Below, piece by piece: positions 53,810 to 62,866 of a stretch of 64,000 nt of DNA. Source of the DNA: an uncultured Oscillospiraceae bacterium (GTDB lineage: Bacteria > Bacillota > Clostridia > Oscillospirales > Ruminococcaceae); contig CAKSPD010000001.1 in assembly GCA_934481385.1 (NCBI GenBank), positions 358,538 through 422,537 of the forward strand, read 5' to 3'. The position numbers and the translations under genes were made by a program. The notes under the pieces are model-generated. The model saw only the letters and a list, made by a program, of their open reading frames with translations. It was not told where the DNA came from and made no database searches. Positions within the stretch are counted from its first letter, which is position 1; each line of letters opens with the position of its first letter.

Positions 53810-55192
53810 ATGATTAAAAAACGTTTTTTTTCAGCCTTGATTGCCATAGCTCTTTCTGCAAACTGCCTTGTAATTTCTGCCGGAGCAGAAAACAGTTCCC
53901 CTGATTTTATGACAGATGAAGAAATTGAAAGCATGATTCCTGTTATTGAAAACACAGATAACTATATGATAGCTGTTTCAGACTGTAACAGCAGTCTTTC
54001 GGAACTTAAAGAAAATACTTCAACAGATTACGGCTATCAGGATTTGAATCTGCGTGAAAATACAGAGGGAAAACAGCAGTTCTACAATGATATTGCAAAA
54101 AAAGCAGAAGAATTCTGGGACAACGGAAAAGATATATCCGCTACAAGCAGTAGTGCAGGTGATATATATATTATGGGAATGTGTGTTGTTGACAATTACG
54201 GTCTGACGTTCGATGAAGCAGCCTCTGTATATGAAACTTTCAGAAGTGACAATCCGCTGATGTATTACCTTTCAACAACTTTTCTTGGATTCGTTCAGAA
54301 TGATAAAACATATATCATAATTTCATCTTTCGAGGATTTTGCTGACGGAAGTGTACGAAATTCATATGCCATTGCTATTCCTGAACTTATTGAATCCTAT
54401 TCCAAATGTGTAAACGGCGTATCTGCATATGATGATGCAAAAGCTATTCATGACAAAATTATAACAACAATAGATTTTGCCTTCAAAGATGACGGTGTAT
54501 CTGCTTCCGATTCAGGTGTAGCTCACAGTATTATCGGAGCTGTTGAAGGTAAAGGTGTTTGTGAGGCATATGCAAGAACATATCAGCTTTTATGTACATA
54601 TTACGGAATAGATAATATTTTCGTAAAAAGCAAATCTCATGCATGGAATATAGTCAAGCTTGATGACGGTCTTTATTATAATGTTGACTGCACATGGGAC
54701 GATTCCGGAGATACTCCGAACTATAATTATTTTGCAAAAGGTACAGATTCATTCTATCAGTCCCATACACCATGTACTCCTGACGGAGTCGGAATGTATT
54801 TTCAGTATGAACTTCCTGATATAAGCACGTCAGATTACAAAACTCAGACAACAGAAACAACAACAACAACAACAACTACTACTACTACAACCGAAACAAT
54901 ATCAGATACAGCAACTTCATCTTCAACTACAACCGAAATAACATCAGATACAACAACTTCATCTTCAACTACAACCGAAACTACTACTGTAATTATTCCG
55001 CAGATTATTAAGGGTGATGTCAATAATGACGGAATATTTAACATAACTGATGTTATTATACTCCAGAAATATCTGCTTGAGGAATCCGAAATTGAAAATT
55101 ATGAAAATGCAGATTTTTATTCTGACGGCACTGTAAATATATTTGATTTATGCTGTATGAAAGCTGAATTAACAAAAAAAGGGTACGCTTAA
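53810..55192 (+). CDS. Secreted transglutaminase-like protein with Thr-rich linker and dockerin
   Basis: A 460-residue secreted protein. The ATG at 53810 is 7 bases after GAGGTG. A signal peptide (about 1-27) is followed by a domain of unknown type (about 28-195) and a transglutaminase/protease-like domain (about 205-335). The Cys-His-Asp triad is complete: Cys251 in GVCEAYA, His277 in SHAWNIV, Asp293 in NVDCTW. A linker of mostly Thr (about 343-395) leads to a dockerin of a different class (DVNNDGIFNITD and DFYSDGTVNIFD, both 12-residue loops). The domain may act on proteins at the cell surface or on the cellulosome. Its stop codon lies in the loop of the tuf terminator. Confidence 0.88.
   Translation: MIKKRFFSALIAIALSANCLVISAGAENSSPDFMTDEEIESMIPVIENTDNYMIAVSDCNSSLSELKENTSTDYGYQDLNLRENTEGKQQFYNDIAKKAEEFWDNGKDISATSSSAGDIYIMGMCVVDNYGLTFDEAASVYETFRSDNPLMYYLSTTFLGFVQNDKTYIIISSFEDFADGSVRNSYAIAIPELIESYSKCVNGVSAYDDAKAIHDKIITTIDFAFKDDGVSASDSGVAHSIIGAVEGKGVCEAYARTYQLLCTYYGIDNIFVKSKSHAWNIVKLDDGLYYNVDCTWDDSGDTPNYNYFAKGTDSFYQSHTPCTPDGVGMYFQYELPDISTSDYKTQTTETTTTTTTTTTTTETISDTATSSSTTTEITSDTTTSSSTTTETTTVIIPQIIKGDVNNDGIFNITDVIILQKYLLEESEIENYENADFYSDGTVNIFDLCCMKAELTKKGYA
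54901..54984 (+). repeat. Tandem 42-base repeat in the Thr-rich linker
   Basis: Two adjacent copies (54901-54942 and 54943-54984) differ at a few positions and encode 14-residue units of the type SDTxTSSSTTTExT. Upstream, 54850-54895 is a run of ACA/ACT codons. Such linkers vary in length by slippage. Confidence 0.85.
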
Positions 55193-55203
55193 TGCGTACC
55201 CTT
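55174..55203 (-). terminator. Terminator of tuf, overlapping the end of the convergent gene
   Basis: On the - strand: stem AAGGGTACGC with GCGTACCCTT, 5-base loop, then TTTTTTT. The hairpin lies partly inside the transglutaminase gene, whose stop codon is in the loop. On the + strand the T-tail is weaker. Confidence 0.88.
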
Positions 55204-55223
55204 AAACTTTATTAAGTTTATAA

Positions 55224-56423
55224 TTATTCGTTAATAGCTGTAACAACGCCTGAACCTACTGTTCTGCCACCTTCACGGATAGCGAAACGAAGTCCTTCTT
55301 CAATAGCGATAGGAGTGATAAGCTCTACGTCCATTGAAACGTTATCACCAGGCATGCACATTTCCTTATCAGCAGGAAGTGAAACTACACCGGTAACGTC
55401 AGTTGTTCTGAAATAGAACTGAGGTCTGTAATTGTTGAAGAACGGAGTATGACGACCGCCTTCTTCCTTCTTAAGAACATAAACCTGACCAGCAAACTTT
55501 GTATGTGGATGGATTGAACCTGGCTTACAGAGAACCTGTCCTCTTTCAACCTGATCTCTTGTAACACCACGGAGAAGTGCACCGATGTTATCACCAGCTT
55601 CAGCGAAGTCAAGAGTCTTACGGAACATTTCGATACCTGTAACAACAGTTGTCTGCTTTTCGTCAGAAAGACCAACGATTTCAACCTGTTCGTTAAGGTT
55701 AAGCTTACCTCTTTCAACTCTGCCTGTTACAACAGTACCACGACCAGAAATTGTCATAGTATCTTCGATAGGCATAAGGAAAGGCTTAGCATCGTCACGT
55801 TCTGGGCTTGGGATATATTCATCAACAGCGTCCATAAGGTCAAGGATTGGCTTATAAGCCGGGTCGCTGAGGTCATCAGGAGCTTCAAGAGCTGCGAGAG
55901 CTGAACCGATAATGATAGGTGTATCATCACCAGGGAAGTCATATGATGAGAGAAGGTCTCTTATATCCATTTCAACGAGTTCAAGAAGTTCAGGGTCATC
56001 AACCTGGTCAGCCTTGTTCATGAAAACAACGATTGCAGGAACACCAACCTGACGAGCAAGAAGAATGTGTTCTCTTGTCTGAGCCATAGGACCATCTGAA
56101 GCAGCAACTACGAGGATAGCACCGTCCATCTGAGCAGCACCAGTAATCATGTTCTTAACATAGTCAGCATGTCCTGGGCAGTCAACGTGAGCATAGTGAC
56201 GCTTGTCTGTTTCGTATTCAACGTGAGCAGTATTGATTGTGATACCACGTTCTCTTTCTTCAGGAGCCTTATCAATCATATCATAAGCTTCGTACTGAGC
56301 CTGACCCTTAAGAGCAAGAGTCTTTGTGATAGCAGCAGTAAGAGTTGTTTTACCGTGGTCAACGTGTCCGATAGTACCAATGTTTACATGTGGCTTGGTA
56401 CGCTCAAATTTTTGTTTTGCCAT
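55224..56423 (-). CDS. tuf: Elongation factor Tu
   Basis: A 399-residue GTPase that brings aminoacyl-tRNA to the ribosome. The G-domain motifs are [18 protein letters not shown] and NKADQVDD. Domains 2 and 3 are complete and end in [10 protein letters not shown]. The ribosome site is AAGGAGG. It has its own consensus promoter in the 130-base gap after fusA. No ribosomal S10 operon follows. Confidence 0.99.
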   Translation of the reverse strand: MAKQKFERTKPHVNIGTIGHVDHGKTTLTAAITKTLALKGQAQYEAYDMIDKAPEERERGITINTAHVEYETDKRHYAHVDCPGHADYVKNMITGAAQMDGAILVVAASDGPMAQTREHILLARQVGVPAIVVFMNKADQVDDPELLELVEMDIRDLLSSYDFPGDDTPIIIGSALAALEAPDDLSDPAYKPILDLMDAVDEYIPSPERDDAKPFLMPIEDTMTISGRGTVVTGRVERGKLNLNEQVEIVGLSDEKQTTVVTGIEMFRKTLDFAEAGDNIGALLRGVTRDQVERGQVLCKPGSIHPHTKFAGQVYVLKKEEGGRHTPFFNNYRPQFYFRTTDVTGVVSLPADKEMCMPGDNVSMDVELITPIAIEEGLRFAIREGGRTVGSGVVTAINE

Positions 56424-56470
56424 TGGAAATTTCCTCCTTTAATATAACATTATAAAAGTATGTGTAATAT

Positions 56471-56499
56471 ATTATATCACACATTTTATATAATTGCAA
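56471..56499 (-). promoter_or_regulatory. Promoter for tuf
   Basis: On the - strand: TTGCAA (56499-56494), 17-base spacer, TATAAT (56476-56471), with extended TGTGA. Confidence 0.9.
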
Positions 56500-56501
56500 G
56501 C

Positions 56502-56538
56502 GTTTCGGGAAAAATTTTCTTAAAAAAATTCCCGAAAC
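56502..56538 (-). other. Hairpin between fusA and tuf
   Basis: A 10-bp stem GTTTCGGGAA with TTCCCGAAAC around an AT-rich ~17-base loop lies 16 bases after fusA. No T-run follows on the - strand, so it is more likely an mRNA 3'-end stabiliser or processing element than a strong terminator. It abuts the tuf -35 box. Confidence 0.6.
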
Positions 56539-56553
56539 ACATAATTATTGTAA

Positions 56554-58635
56554 TTATTCGCCCTTATTTCTGTCGTTCATAATCTTTTCAGCGATATTCT
56601 TAGGAACTTCGAGATAGCTGTGAGGTTCCATAGTATACTGACCACGGCCCTGAGTATTTGAACGAAGGTCGCTTGTATATCCGAACATTTCTGAAAGCGG
56701 AACGAGAGCATCAATCTGAACAGCACCAGGTCTTGTTTCCTGACCCTGAATCTGACCACGGCGTGAGCTGAGGTCACCGATAACAGTACCGGTATAATCA
56801 TCAGGAACTATAACGCAAACCTTCATGATAGGTTCCATAAGAACCGGATTTGCCTTTCTCATAGCTTCCTTGAAAGCCATAGAACCGGCAATCTGGAATG
56901 CCATTTCAGATGAGTCAACTTCGTGATATGAACCGTCATAAAGTTCAACGATAACGTCAACAACTTCATAACCGGCGAGTATACCGGACTTCATAGCACC
57001 CTGAATACCCTTATCAACAGCAGGGATATATTCCTTAGGAATAGCACCGCCGACAATCTGGTTTCTGAATTCGTAGCCCTTTCCTGATTCGTTAGGAAGA
57101 AGACGGATTTTAACGTGACCGTACTGACCTTTACCGCCTGACTGTCTTGCATATTTATGGTCAACATCAGCAGTACCCTTGATAGTTTCCTTATAAGAAA
57201 CCTGAGGAGCACCAACGTTTGCTTCAACCTTAAATTCACGAAGAAGACGGTCAACGATAATGTCGAGGTGAAGCTCACCCATACCGGCGATAATAGTCTG
57301 ACCTGTTTCTTCATCAGTCCATGTCTTGAAAGTCGGGTCTTCTTCAGCAAGCTTGCCGAGAGCGATACCCATTTTTTCCTGACCGGCTTTAGTCTTAGGC
57401 TCAATAGCGAGCTGGATAACTGGTTCAGGGAATTCCATAGATTCGAGGATTACAGGGCTCTTTTCATCGCAGAGAGTGTCACCTGTTGTAGTATTTTTAA
57501 GACCAACAGCAGCAGCAATATCACCTGCATAAACAGTAGTGATTTCCTTTCTCTGATTGGAATGCATCTGAACGATACGTCCGAATCTTTCTCTGTTGTC
57601 CTTAGTAGCGTTGAGAACGCTGTCGCCCTGATTAACTGTACCTGAATAAACTCTGAAGAAGCAGAGCTTACCAACAAACGGGTCAGTAGCGATTTTGAAT
57701 GCGAGAGCTGAGAACGGCTCTTCATCTGAAGCCTTTCTGTCAGTTTCTTCGCCTGTTTCAGGATTTACACCCTTGATAGCAGGAATATCGAGCGGAGAAG
57801 GCATATAGTCAACGATAGCATCGAGGAGCTTCTGAACGCCCTTATTCTTATAAGAAGTACCGCAGGTTACAGGAACCATATGGTTAGCAATAGTAGCCTT
57901 ACGGATTACTGATTTGATTTCTTCGATAGAAAGTGATTCGCCGGCAAAGTACTTTTCCATAAGCTCATCGTCCTGTTCAACGACATGTTCAATCATAGCT
58001 TCATGGTATTCCTGAGCCTTTTCTTTCATATCTTCCGGAATTTCTTCAACACGAATGTCTTTTCCGAGGTCATCATAGTAAACATAAGCTTTCATTTCAA
58101 CGAGGTCGATAATACCCTTGAAAGATTCTTCAGAACCGATAGGGAGCTGAATCGGAACAGCATTACATTTAAGTCTGTCCTTCATCATATCAACAACACG
58201 ATAGAAGTCTGCACCCATAATGTCCATCTTGTTTACATAAGCCATTCTCGGAACTTTGTAGTTATCAGCCTGTCTCCAAACTGTTTCGGACTGAGGTTCA
58301 ACACCGCCCTTAGCACAGAAAACTGTTACAGAACCATCGAGTACACGGAGTGAACGTTCAACTTCAACAGTAAAGTCAACGTGTCCTGGAGTATCGATGA
58401 TATTGAGTCTGTGGTTTTTCCAGTGACAAGTAGTAGCAGCAGAAGTAATTGTGATACCTCTTTCTTTTTCCTGTTCCATCCAGTCCATAACCGAAGCACC
58501 TTCATGTGTTTCGCCTATTTTATAAGTGATACCTGTATAAAAAAGGATTCTTTCGGTAGTGGTTGTTTTACCGGCATCAATATGAGCCATGATACCGATA
58601 TTTCTTGTATTTTCGAGAGAACAATCTCTTGCCAT
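56554..58635 (-). CDS. fusA: Elongation factor G
   Basis: A 693-residue translocation GTPase. The P-loop [18 protein letters not shown] and NKMD are in the G domain. All five domains are present, and the C-terminus is typical ([16 protein letters not shown]). A single copy is seen. GGAGG precedes the start, which lies 12 bases after rpsG. Confidence 0.99.
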   Translation of the reverse strand: MARDCSLENTRNIGIMAHIDAGKTTTTERILFYTGITYKIGETHEGASVMDWMEQEKERGITITSAATTCHWKNHRLNIIDTPGHVDFTVEVERSLRVLDGSVTVFCAKGGVEPQSETVWRQADNYKVPRMAYVNKMDIMGADFYRVVDMMKDRLKCNAVPIQLPIGSEESFKGIIDLVEMKAYVYYDDLGKDIRVEEIPEDMKEKAQEYHEAMIEHVVEQDDELMEKYFAGESLSIEEIKSVIRKATIANHMVPVTCGTSYKNKGVQKLLDAIVDYMPSPLDIPAIKGVNPETGEETDRKASDEEPFSALAFKIATDPFVGKLCFFRVYSGTVNQGDSVLNATKDNRERFGRIVQMHSNQRKEITTVYAGDIAAAVGLKNTTTGDTLCDEKSPVILESMEFPEPVIQLAIEPKTKAGQEKMGIALGKLAEEDPTFKTWTDEETGQTIIAGMGELHLDIIVDRLLREFKVEANVGAPQVSYKETIKGTADVDHKYARQSGGKGQYGHVKIRLLPNESGKGYEFRNQIVGGAIPKEYIPAVDKGIQGAMKSGILAGYEVVDVIVELYDGSYHEVDSSEMAFQIAGSMAFKEAMRKANPVLMEPIMKVCVIVPDDYTGTVIGDLSSRRGQIQGQETRPGAVQIDALVPLSEMFGYTSDLRSNTQGRGQYTMEPHSYLEVPKNIAEKIMNDRNKGE

Positions 58636-58647
58636 AATAATCCTCCT

Positions 58648-59118
58648 TTACCAGCGGTAGTGAGCAAACGCCTTGTTTGCCTCTGCCATTTTATGAGTAT
58701 CATCACGCTTTTTGCAAGCACCGCCCTGATTGTTAAGAGCGTCCATAATCTCTCCTGCAAGTCTTTCCTTCATAGTCTTTTCGTTTCTCTCTCTGGAGTA
58801 CTTAGTAATCCATCTAAGACCGAGAGTCTGACGTCTTTCAGGTCTTACTTCCATAGGAACCTGATATGTTGCACCGCCGAGACGGCGAGCCTTTACCTCA
58901 AGTACAGGCATGATATTCTCCATAGCTTCTTCAAAAGCTTCGAGAGCGTCCTTACCTGTTTTTTCAGCTACGATGTCAAAAGCACCGTAAACGATTTTCT
59001 GAGCAACACCCTTTTTGCCGTCAAGCATTATATTATTTATAAGTCTTGTAACGAGCTTTGAATTATAAACAGGGTCCTGCAATACATCACGCTTTGCGAT
59101 ATTACCTCTTCTTGGCAT
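58648..59118 (-). CDS. rpsG: 30S ribosomal protein S7
   Basis: A 156-residue primary 16S rRNA-binding protein. The N-terminus is [13 protein letters not shown] after the ATG at 59118, with AAGGAGGG upstream; the frame start at 59136 precedes that site. The conserved [16 protein letters not shown] block and [20 protein letters not shown] end are present. It starts the rpsG-fusA unit. Confidence 0.98.
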   Translation of the reverse strand: MPRRGNIAKRDVLQDPVYNSKLVTRLINNIMLDGKKGVAQKIVYGAFDIVAEKTGKDALEAFEEAMENIMPVLEVKARRLGGATYQVPMEVRPERRQTLGLRWITKYSRERNEKTMKERLAGEIMDALNNQGGACKKRDDTHKMAEANKAFAHYRW

Positions 59119-59196
59119 TTCGCTTCCCTCCTTCACATAAATTCATGAAATCATAGGTACTCGTACCGGACGGATTACTGCCGGCAAAGCCGGAAT

Positions 59197-59225
59197 ATAA
59201 TAGCTTCACCCGTCCAACCCGTCAA
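59197..59225 (-). promoter_or_regulatory. Internal promoter for rpsG-fusA
   Basis: On the - strand: TTGACG (59225-59220), 17-base spacer, TATTAT (59202-59197). It lies in the 206-base rpsL-rpsG gap. That gap also holds small hairpins (CCGGC/GCCGG at 59181-59193, GGTAC/GTACC at 59156-59167, CCACA/TGTGG at 59264-59279). Confidence 0.65.
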
Positions 59226-59324
59226 GACCAATGCAGAGGATTTAAAAATATATATTAAATCTTCCACATTATCCTGTGGCAAGTATAATCCTATTTAATT
59301 TAAAAAAGTTTTCGGCGAAAAAAA

Positions 59325-59744
59325 TTACTTTCCAGCCTTAGGTTTCTTAGCACCGTACTTTGAACGTGCCTGAAGTCTGTTAGCAACGCCCTGAGCATCA
59401 AGAGTACCTCTGATGATGTGGTAACGTACACCCGGGAGGTCCTTAACACGTCCGCCTCTGATGAGGACAACGCTATGTTCCTGAAGGTTGTGACCGATAC
59501 CTGGGATATAAGAAGTAACTTCATATCCGTTAGTAAGCTTAACTCTGGCGATTTTTCTCATAGCAGAGTTAGGTTTTTTAGGAGTAGCAGTTCTTACAGC
59601 AGTACAAACGCCTCTTTTCTGAGGTGAGCTGTTATCTGTCTGGACTTTCTTCTTAGCATTATAGCCTTTCTGGAGAGCCGGAGCAGTAGACTTTTCCTCC
59701 TGAACTTTTCTACCTTTACGAACCAACTGGTTAAATGTAGGCAT
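59325..59744 (-). CDS. rpsL: 30S ribosomal protein S12
   Basis: A 139-residue decoding-centre protein. It starts [12 protein letters not shown] and carries the conserved [19 protein letters not shown] and [10 protein letters not shown] blocks, where streptomycin-resistance substitutions occur. The residue after TAVRTATP is the sensitive-type Lys (TPKKPNS). It begins the str cluster here, with its own promoter; rpoBC do not precede it. Confidence 0.99.
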   Translation of the reverse strand: MPTFNQLVRKGRKVQEEKSTAPALQKGYNAKKKVQTDNSSPQKRGVCTAVRTATPKKPNSAMRKIARVKLTNGYEVTSYIPGIGHNLQEHSVVLIRGGRVKDLPGVRYHIIRGTLDAQGVANRLQARSKYGAKKPKAGK

Positions 59745-59773
59745 TATTTCTCCTCCTTCTTCAAAAAATCAAG

Positions 59774-59799
59774 GTGTACTGTAAAAATTCACAGTACAC
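59774..59799 (-). promoter_or_regulatory. 5'-end hairpin of the rpsL transcript
   Basis: On the - strand, a perfect 9-bp stem GTGTACTGT with ACAGTACAC and an 8-base loop starts almost exactly at the predicted transcription start. It is followed by CTTGATTTTTT. It could stabilise the mRNA 5' end or act as an attenuator. Confidence 0.6.
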
Positions 59800-59805
59800 T
59801 TATTT

Positions 59806-59834
59806 AGTTTACAACATAAATACGTGTTTGTCAA
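59806..59834 (-). promoter_or_regulatory. Promoter for rpsL
   Basis: On the - strand: TTGACA (59834-59829), 17-base spacer, TAAACT (59811-59806). Confidence 0.8.
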
Positions 59835-59937
59835 GTGTTTTCAAAAAATTTTTTCAAAAAAATTCAGAAATTTTCTGAAGTAAAAATGATTTTTAACCCG
59901 TAGATATAGTGTAAACAAAAAAACCGGAGGTTTTATT

Positions 59938-62265
59938 ATGAAAAAAATTTCTTATATTATCGCATCAGCACTTGCTTTTACATGTGCTGTAACAGCAGTT
60001 CCGAGCTTTCCGAAAAATATAGCGGAAACTCACGCAGTTTATACTGCTCCCGACTCACATTCAATTCCGCAGAACGCAGTTCAGGCAGAAAGCTTTTACA
60101 ATGAAATCGGTGAAATTTCATACTGCAAATGCGGTCAGGTTATAACCTGTATCCCGATTGCAAATCCTGAAACTCTGCATGTAACCTACAAACTTAACGG
60201 AGAAGAATTTACTCCGGACAATATTACACGCAATATGTCAGAAACTTATAATACTAATGACAAAGTTTTAGAAAGTCATGTCGGATATGAGTCGATTTCA
60301 TTCTTCCCGAAAGAAACTGACAAAGAATATACACTTGAAATTAATGTAGCGTTTTCTGCAATTATAAACGGAACTGATGAATCTGCTTCTGTTGAAGAAA
60401 ACTACAAATTTAATTTCAGGGTTGACAAAGACGGCGTTATTATTCCGCAAGATGCGTGCATAACTCCCACAACATATCAGCAATCTGAAATCTTTATGAA
60501 AAAATACGGAAACTACACAGCTTATGACAACAAGGTTATTGTCTGCACTCCGTATTACTATGATTATGTAACTAATGACACTTCTGCTGAACTTCTTTCA
60601 GAAAGTATGCTATGCGAACCTGATTACGATATTGATGCCGGCACAGGAGCTATCAGATATATTGACGGAAACTTTGCAAACAGAGTTCTCACATTTGATG
60701 CATCAAAAGAGGGAAATTATTCCATAAATATACGTTGCAACTTTGGAACAAATGATGATAAGAATATTAACATTAAATATCATGTTGACGAAAACAAAAA
60801 TGTTACATTTCAGCAGGTTTCAAAATTAAATGTTCCGGCAAGCTATGATGAGGCGGAAAAGTTTATTGAACAATACGGCGAAAGCGAAACAGACGGTTCA
60901 AAGGTTGTTGAGGTTATCCCTGTTGTAAAATCTGATAATTTCAGTATTCAGGTAATGCCTGAAACTGATGAAATCAAGCCTTATACAGAAAACACTGTCA
61001 CATACTATTATAATGGCAATGACGTTTGCAAGGGTTATCAGGTAACAACCTATACTATGGACAAAAATCTTTCTTCAGATGAAATAAATACTGAAAAACT
61101 TTATCACATAACAAATACAGAATACAAGGCTGAAGAAAATTATACAATCAGAAAGGCTTACTTCTGTGGTTATCTTATCGATAAGGAAACAAAATCCTTT
61201 AAGGAATACCTTACAGAACCGGCAAGCTTTGCAGAATCAAAGGTATTTTTACGCAAATACGGAAATTTCTGTGCTGACCCGAATCAGAAAAAAGTAATTG
61301 CAGTTCTTCCTGAACATTATGAAATTAATCACGAAATAGGCGGTACTGCCAAACTTCTAAAAACAAAATATTATGAAGATGACAGAACAACTTTTATTGA
61401 TGATAACGGTAAAATAATTGAATCCTGTGATTTGGGCGGAAATAAAATTCTTATGTTTGATGCTTCAGAAGCAGGAGATTACACAATCCGAATAAAAGAA
61501 ACTTATGAAGGCTGTGACGGTTACATAAGCTATGATATAGACTATAATGTTGATGAAAACGGAAATATTACTCTTTCTGAATCTTCTGAAAATCCGGAAC
61601 TTCCCGACACTATCAGCAGTTTTTCCGATGCTGATAAAATTTTCAGACACAACGGAGGATATATCATAAAACAGGGCGAAACTTTGCAGATTGCAGTTCC
61701 GACTAATTTCAGCCTTGAAGTTCCCGGCGGAGGACGTATAGATTATGAAAATTATGATGCTGAAATAAACGGTAATTTTGTTTATCCCAACAGCCTTGAA
61801 CTTCTTGATGAAAAGCTTTATACAAATGATTCAAAAAGAGCAGGGTATCGTGTTTACACCTATGATTTATCACCAAAGGAATACGAAGTTGCAACAACTG
61901 ACGGCAAATTCATTTGGGTAACAAGCAAGTTTGAAGGAGATTTTTCAATAACATATACCACATCAAACGAAGAACTTAGCCTGAACGGAGAAATACATAA
62001 ATATATATACAGATTCAATGCCACTGATGATATTATAAAAAATACGGGATTAATCAGCAACGATTCAGGCGATGCAAACGGTGACGGAAGTATTGATATT
62101 GCAGACGTTGTAACACTTTCAGCATTTGTAGGAAATCCGGACGTAAACACCATTTCCGACAAAGCAAAAATTTTCTGTGATATTCAGTCACATGGAAACG
62201 GAATTGATGCATCTGACGTTCTTATGATTCAGCAGTATATCGCAGGAATGATAAAAGAATTTTAA
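59938..62265 (+). CDS. Secreted dockerin protein with five tandem repeats of an unrecognised domain
   Basis: A 775-residue secreted protein with signal peptide (about 1-25). Residues 49-700 consist of five diverged repeats starting near 49, 180, 302, 430 and 561, a period of 122-131 residues. Each begins with an amphipathic helix of the type SxxEAExFxxKYGN, followed by beta strands (IxVxPxxY), and most end with YxxNxxVDExGNI. I do not recognise the domain. The C-terminal dockerin (about 708-775; DANGDGSIDIAD then DIQSHGNGIDASD) is of the GH26/GH9 class, so it should join the same scaffold. No catalytic motif is visible. The start codon follows CCGGAGG; I saw no clean promoter. Confidence 0.85.
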   Translation: MKKISYIIASALAFTCAVTAVPSFPKNIAETHAVYTAPDSHSIPQNAVQAESFYNEIGEISYCKCGQVITCIPIANPETLHVTYKLNGEEFTPDNITRNMSETYNTNDKVLESHVGYESISFFPKETDKEYTLEINVAFSAIINGTDESASVEENYKFNFRVDKDGVIIPQDACITPTTYQQSEIFMKKYGNYTAYDNKVIVCTPYYYDYVTNDTSAELLSESMLCEPDYDIDAGTGAIRYIDGNFANRVLTFDASKEGNYSINIRCNFGTNDDKNINIKYHVDENKNVTFQQVSKLNVPASYDEAEKFIEQYGESETDGSKVVEVIPVVKSDNFSIQVMPETDEIKPYTENTVTYYYNGNDVCKGYQVTTYTMDKNLSSDEINTEKLYHITNTEYKAEENYTIRKAYFCGYLIDKETKSFKEYLTEPASFAESKVFLRKYGNFCADPNQKKVIAVLPEHYEINHEIGGTAKLLKTKYYEDDRTTFIDDNGKIIESCDLGGNKILMFDASEAGDYTIRIKETYEGCDGYISYDIDYNVDENGNITLSESSENPELPDTISSFSDADKIFRHNGGYIIKQGETLQIAVPTNFSLEVPGGGRIDYENYDAEINGNFVYPNSLELLDEKLYTNDSKRAGYRVYTYDLSPKEYEVATTDGKFIWVTSKFEGDFSITYTTSNEELSLNGEIHKYIYRFNATDDIIKNTGLISNDSGDANGDGSIDIADVVTLSAFVGNPDVNTISDKAKIFCDIQSHGNGIDASDVLMIQQYIAGMIKEF

Positions 62266-62273
62266 AAAGCAAA

Positions 62274-62302
62274 AAAGGCGACCGATTTTTTCGGTCGCCT
62301 TT
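62274..62302. terminator. Bidirectional terminator
   Basis: A perfect 12-bp stem AAAGGCGACCGA (62274-62285) with TCGGTCGCCTTT (62291-62302) and TTTTT loop. The stronger T-tail is on the - strand, ending pdxST; it also closes the dockerin gene. Confidence 0.92.
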
Positions 62303-62305
62303 GAA

Positions 62306-62866
62306 TTATATCATATTCAGGAAATACTCATGTACTCTTTTATCATCTGTAAGTTCGGGGTGAAAAGCAACAGCAAGCTGATTTCCCTGACGTGATGCAA
62401 CAATTTTTTCATCAACAGTACAAAGTATTTCAGCATCTCCACGAACTTCCTCAATATAAGGTGCTCTGATAAATGTGAGCGGAATTTCGCCTATTCCCTT
62501 AAATTCGGCATTTGCATTAAAACTTCCGAGCTGTCTGCCATAAGCATTACGGCGAGCAGTTATGCTCATTGTAGCGATATGGCTTTCATCACTTCCGGAA
62601 ATTTTATCCGCAAGAAGTATAAGACCGGCACATGTTCCGAAAACAGGCATACCATTTTTAATCATACCTCTTATATCGTCCATAATGTCGAGTTCCCGCA
62701 GAAGTTTTCCCATAACGGTACTTTCACCGCCGGGGAGAACTATTCCGTCAAAGCTCTGCAAAATATCCTTTTTCTGACGTATTTCAAAAGTTTCTGCACC
62801 ACATTCCTCAAGGATTTTTCTGTGTTCAGCAAAAGCTCCCTGAAGTGCAAGGACAGCAATTTTCAT
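62306..62866 (-). CDS. pdxT: Pyridoxal 5'-phosphate synthase glutaminase subunit
   Basis: A 186-residue glutamine amidotransferase that supplies ammonia to PdxS. The nucleophile Cys is in FGTCAGLILL, with LPGGEST upstream and the His-Glu pair in FHPEL. The block ARRNAYGRQLGSF is specific to PdxT. The start overlaps the pdxS stop by one base (TAATG). Confidence 0.98.
   Translation of the reverse strand: MKIAVLALQGAFAEHRKILEECGAETFEIRQKKDILQSFDGIVLPGGESTVMGKLLRELDIMDDIRGMIKNGMPVFGTCAGLILLADKISGSDESHIATMSITARRNAYGRQLGSFNANAEFKGIGEIPLTFIRAPYIEEVRGDAEILCTVDEKIVASRQGNQLAVAFHPELTDDKRVHEYFLNMI

Noticed and set aside
56502..56538. Strong terminator between fusA and tuf
   Set aside because: The hairpin has no following T-run on the coding strand; listed only as a hairpin.
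58381..59061. Long + strand reading frame of 226 codons
   Set aside because: It is antisense to fusA and rpsG, which are certain; no ribosome site or family match.
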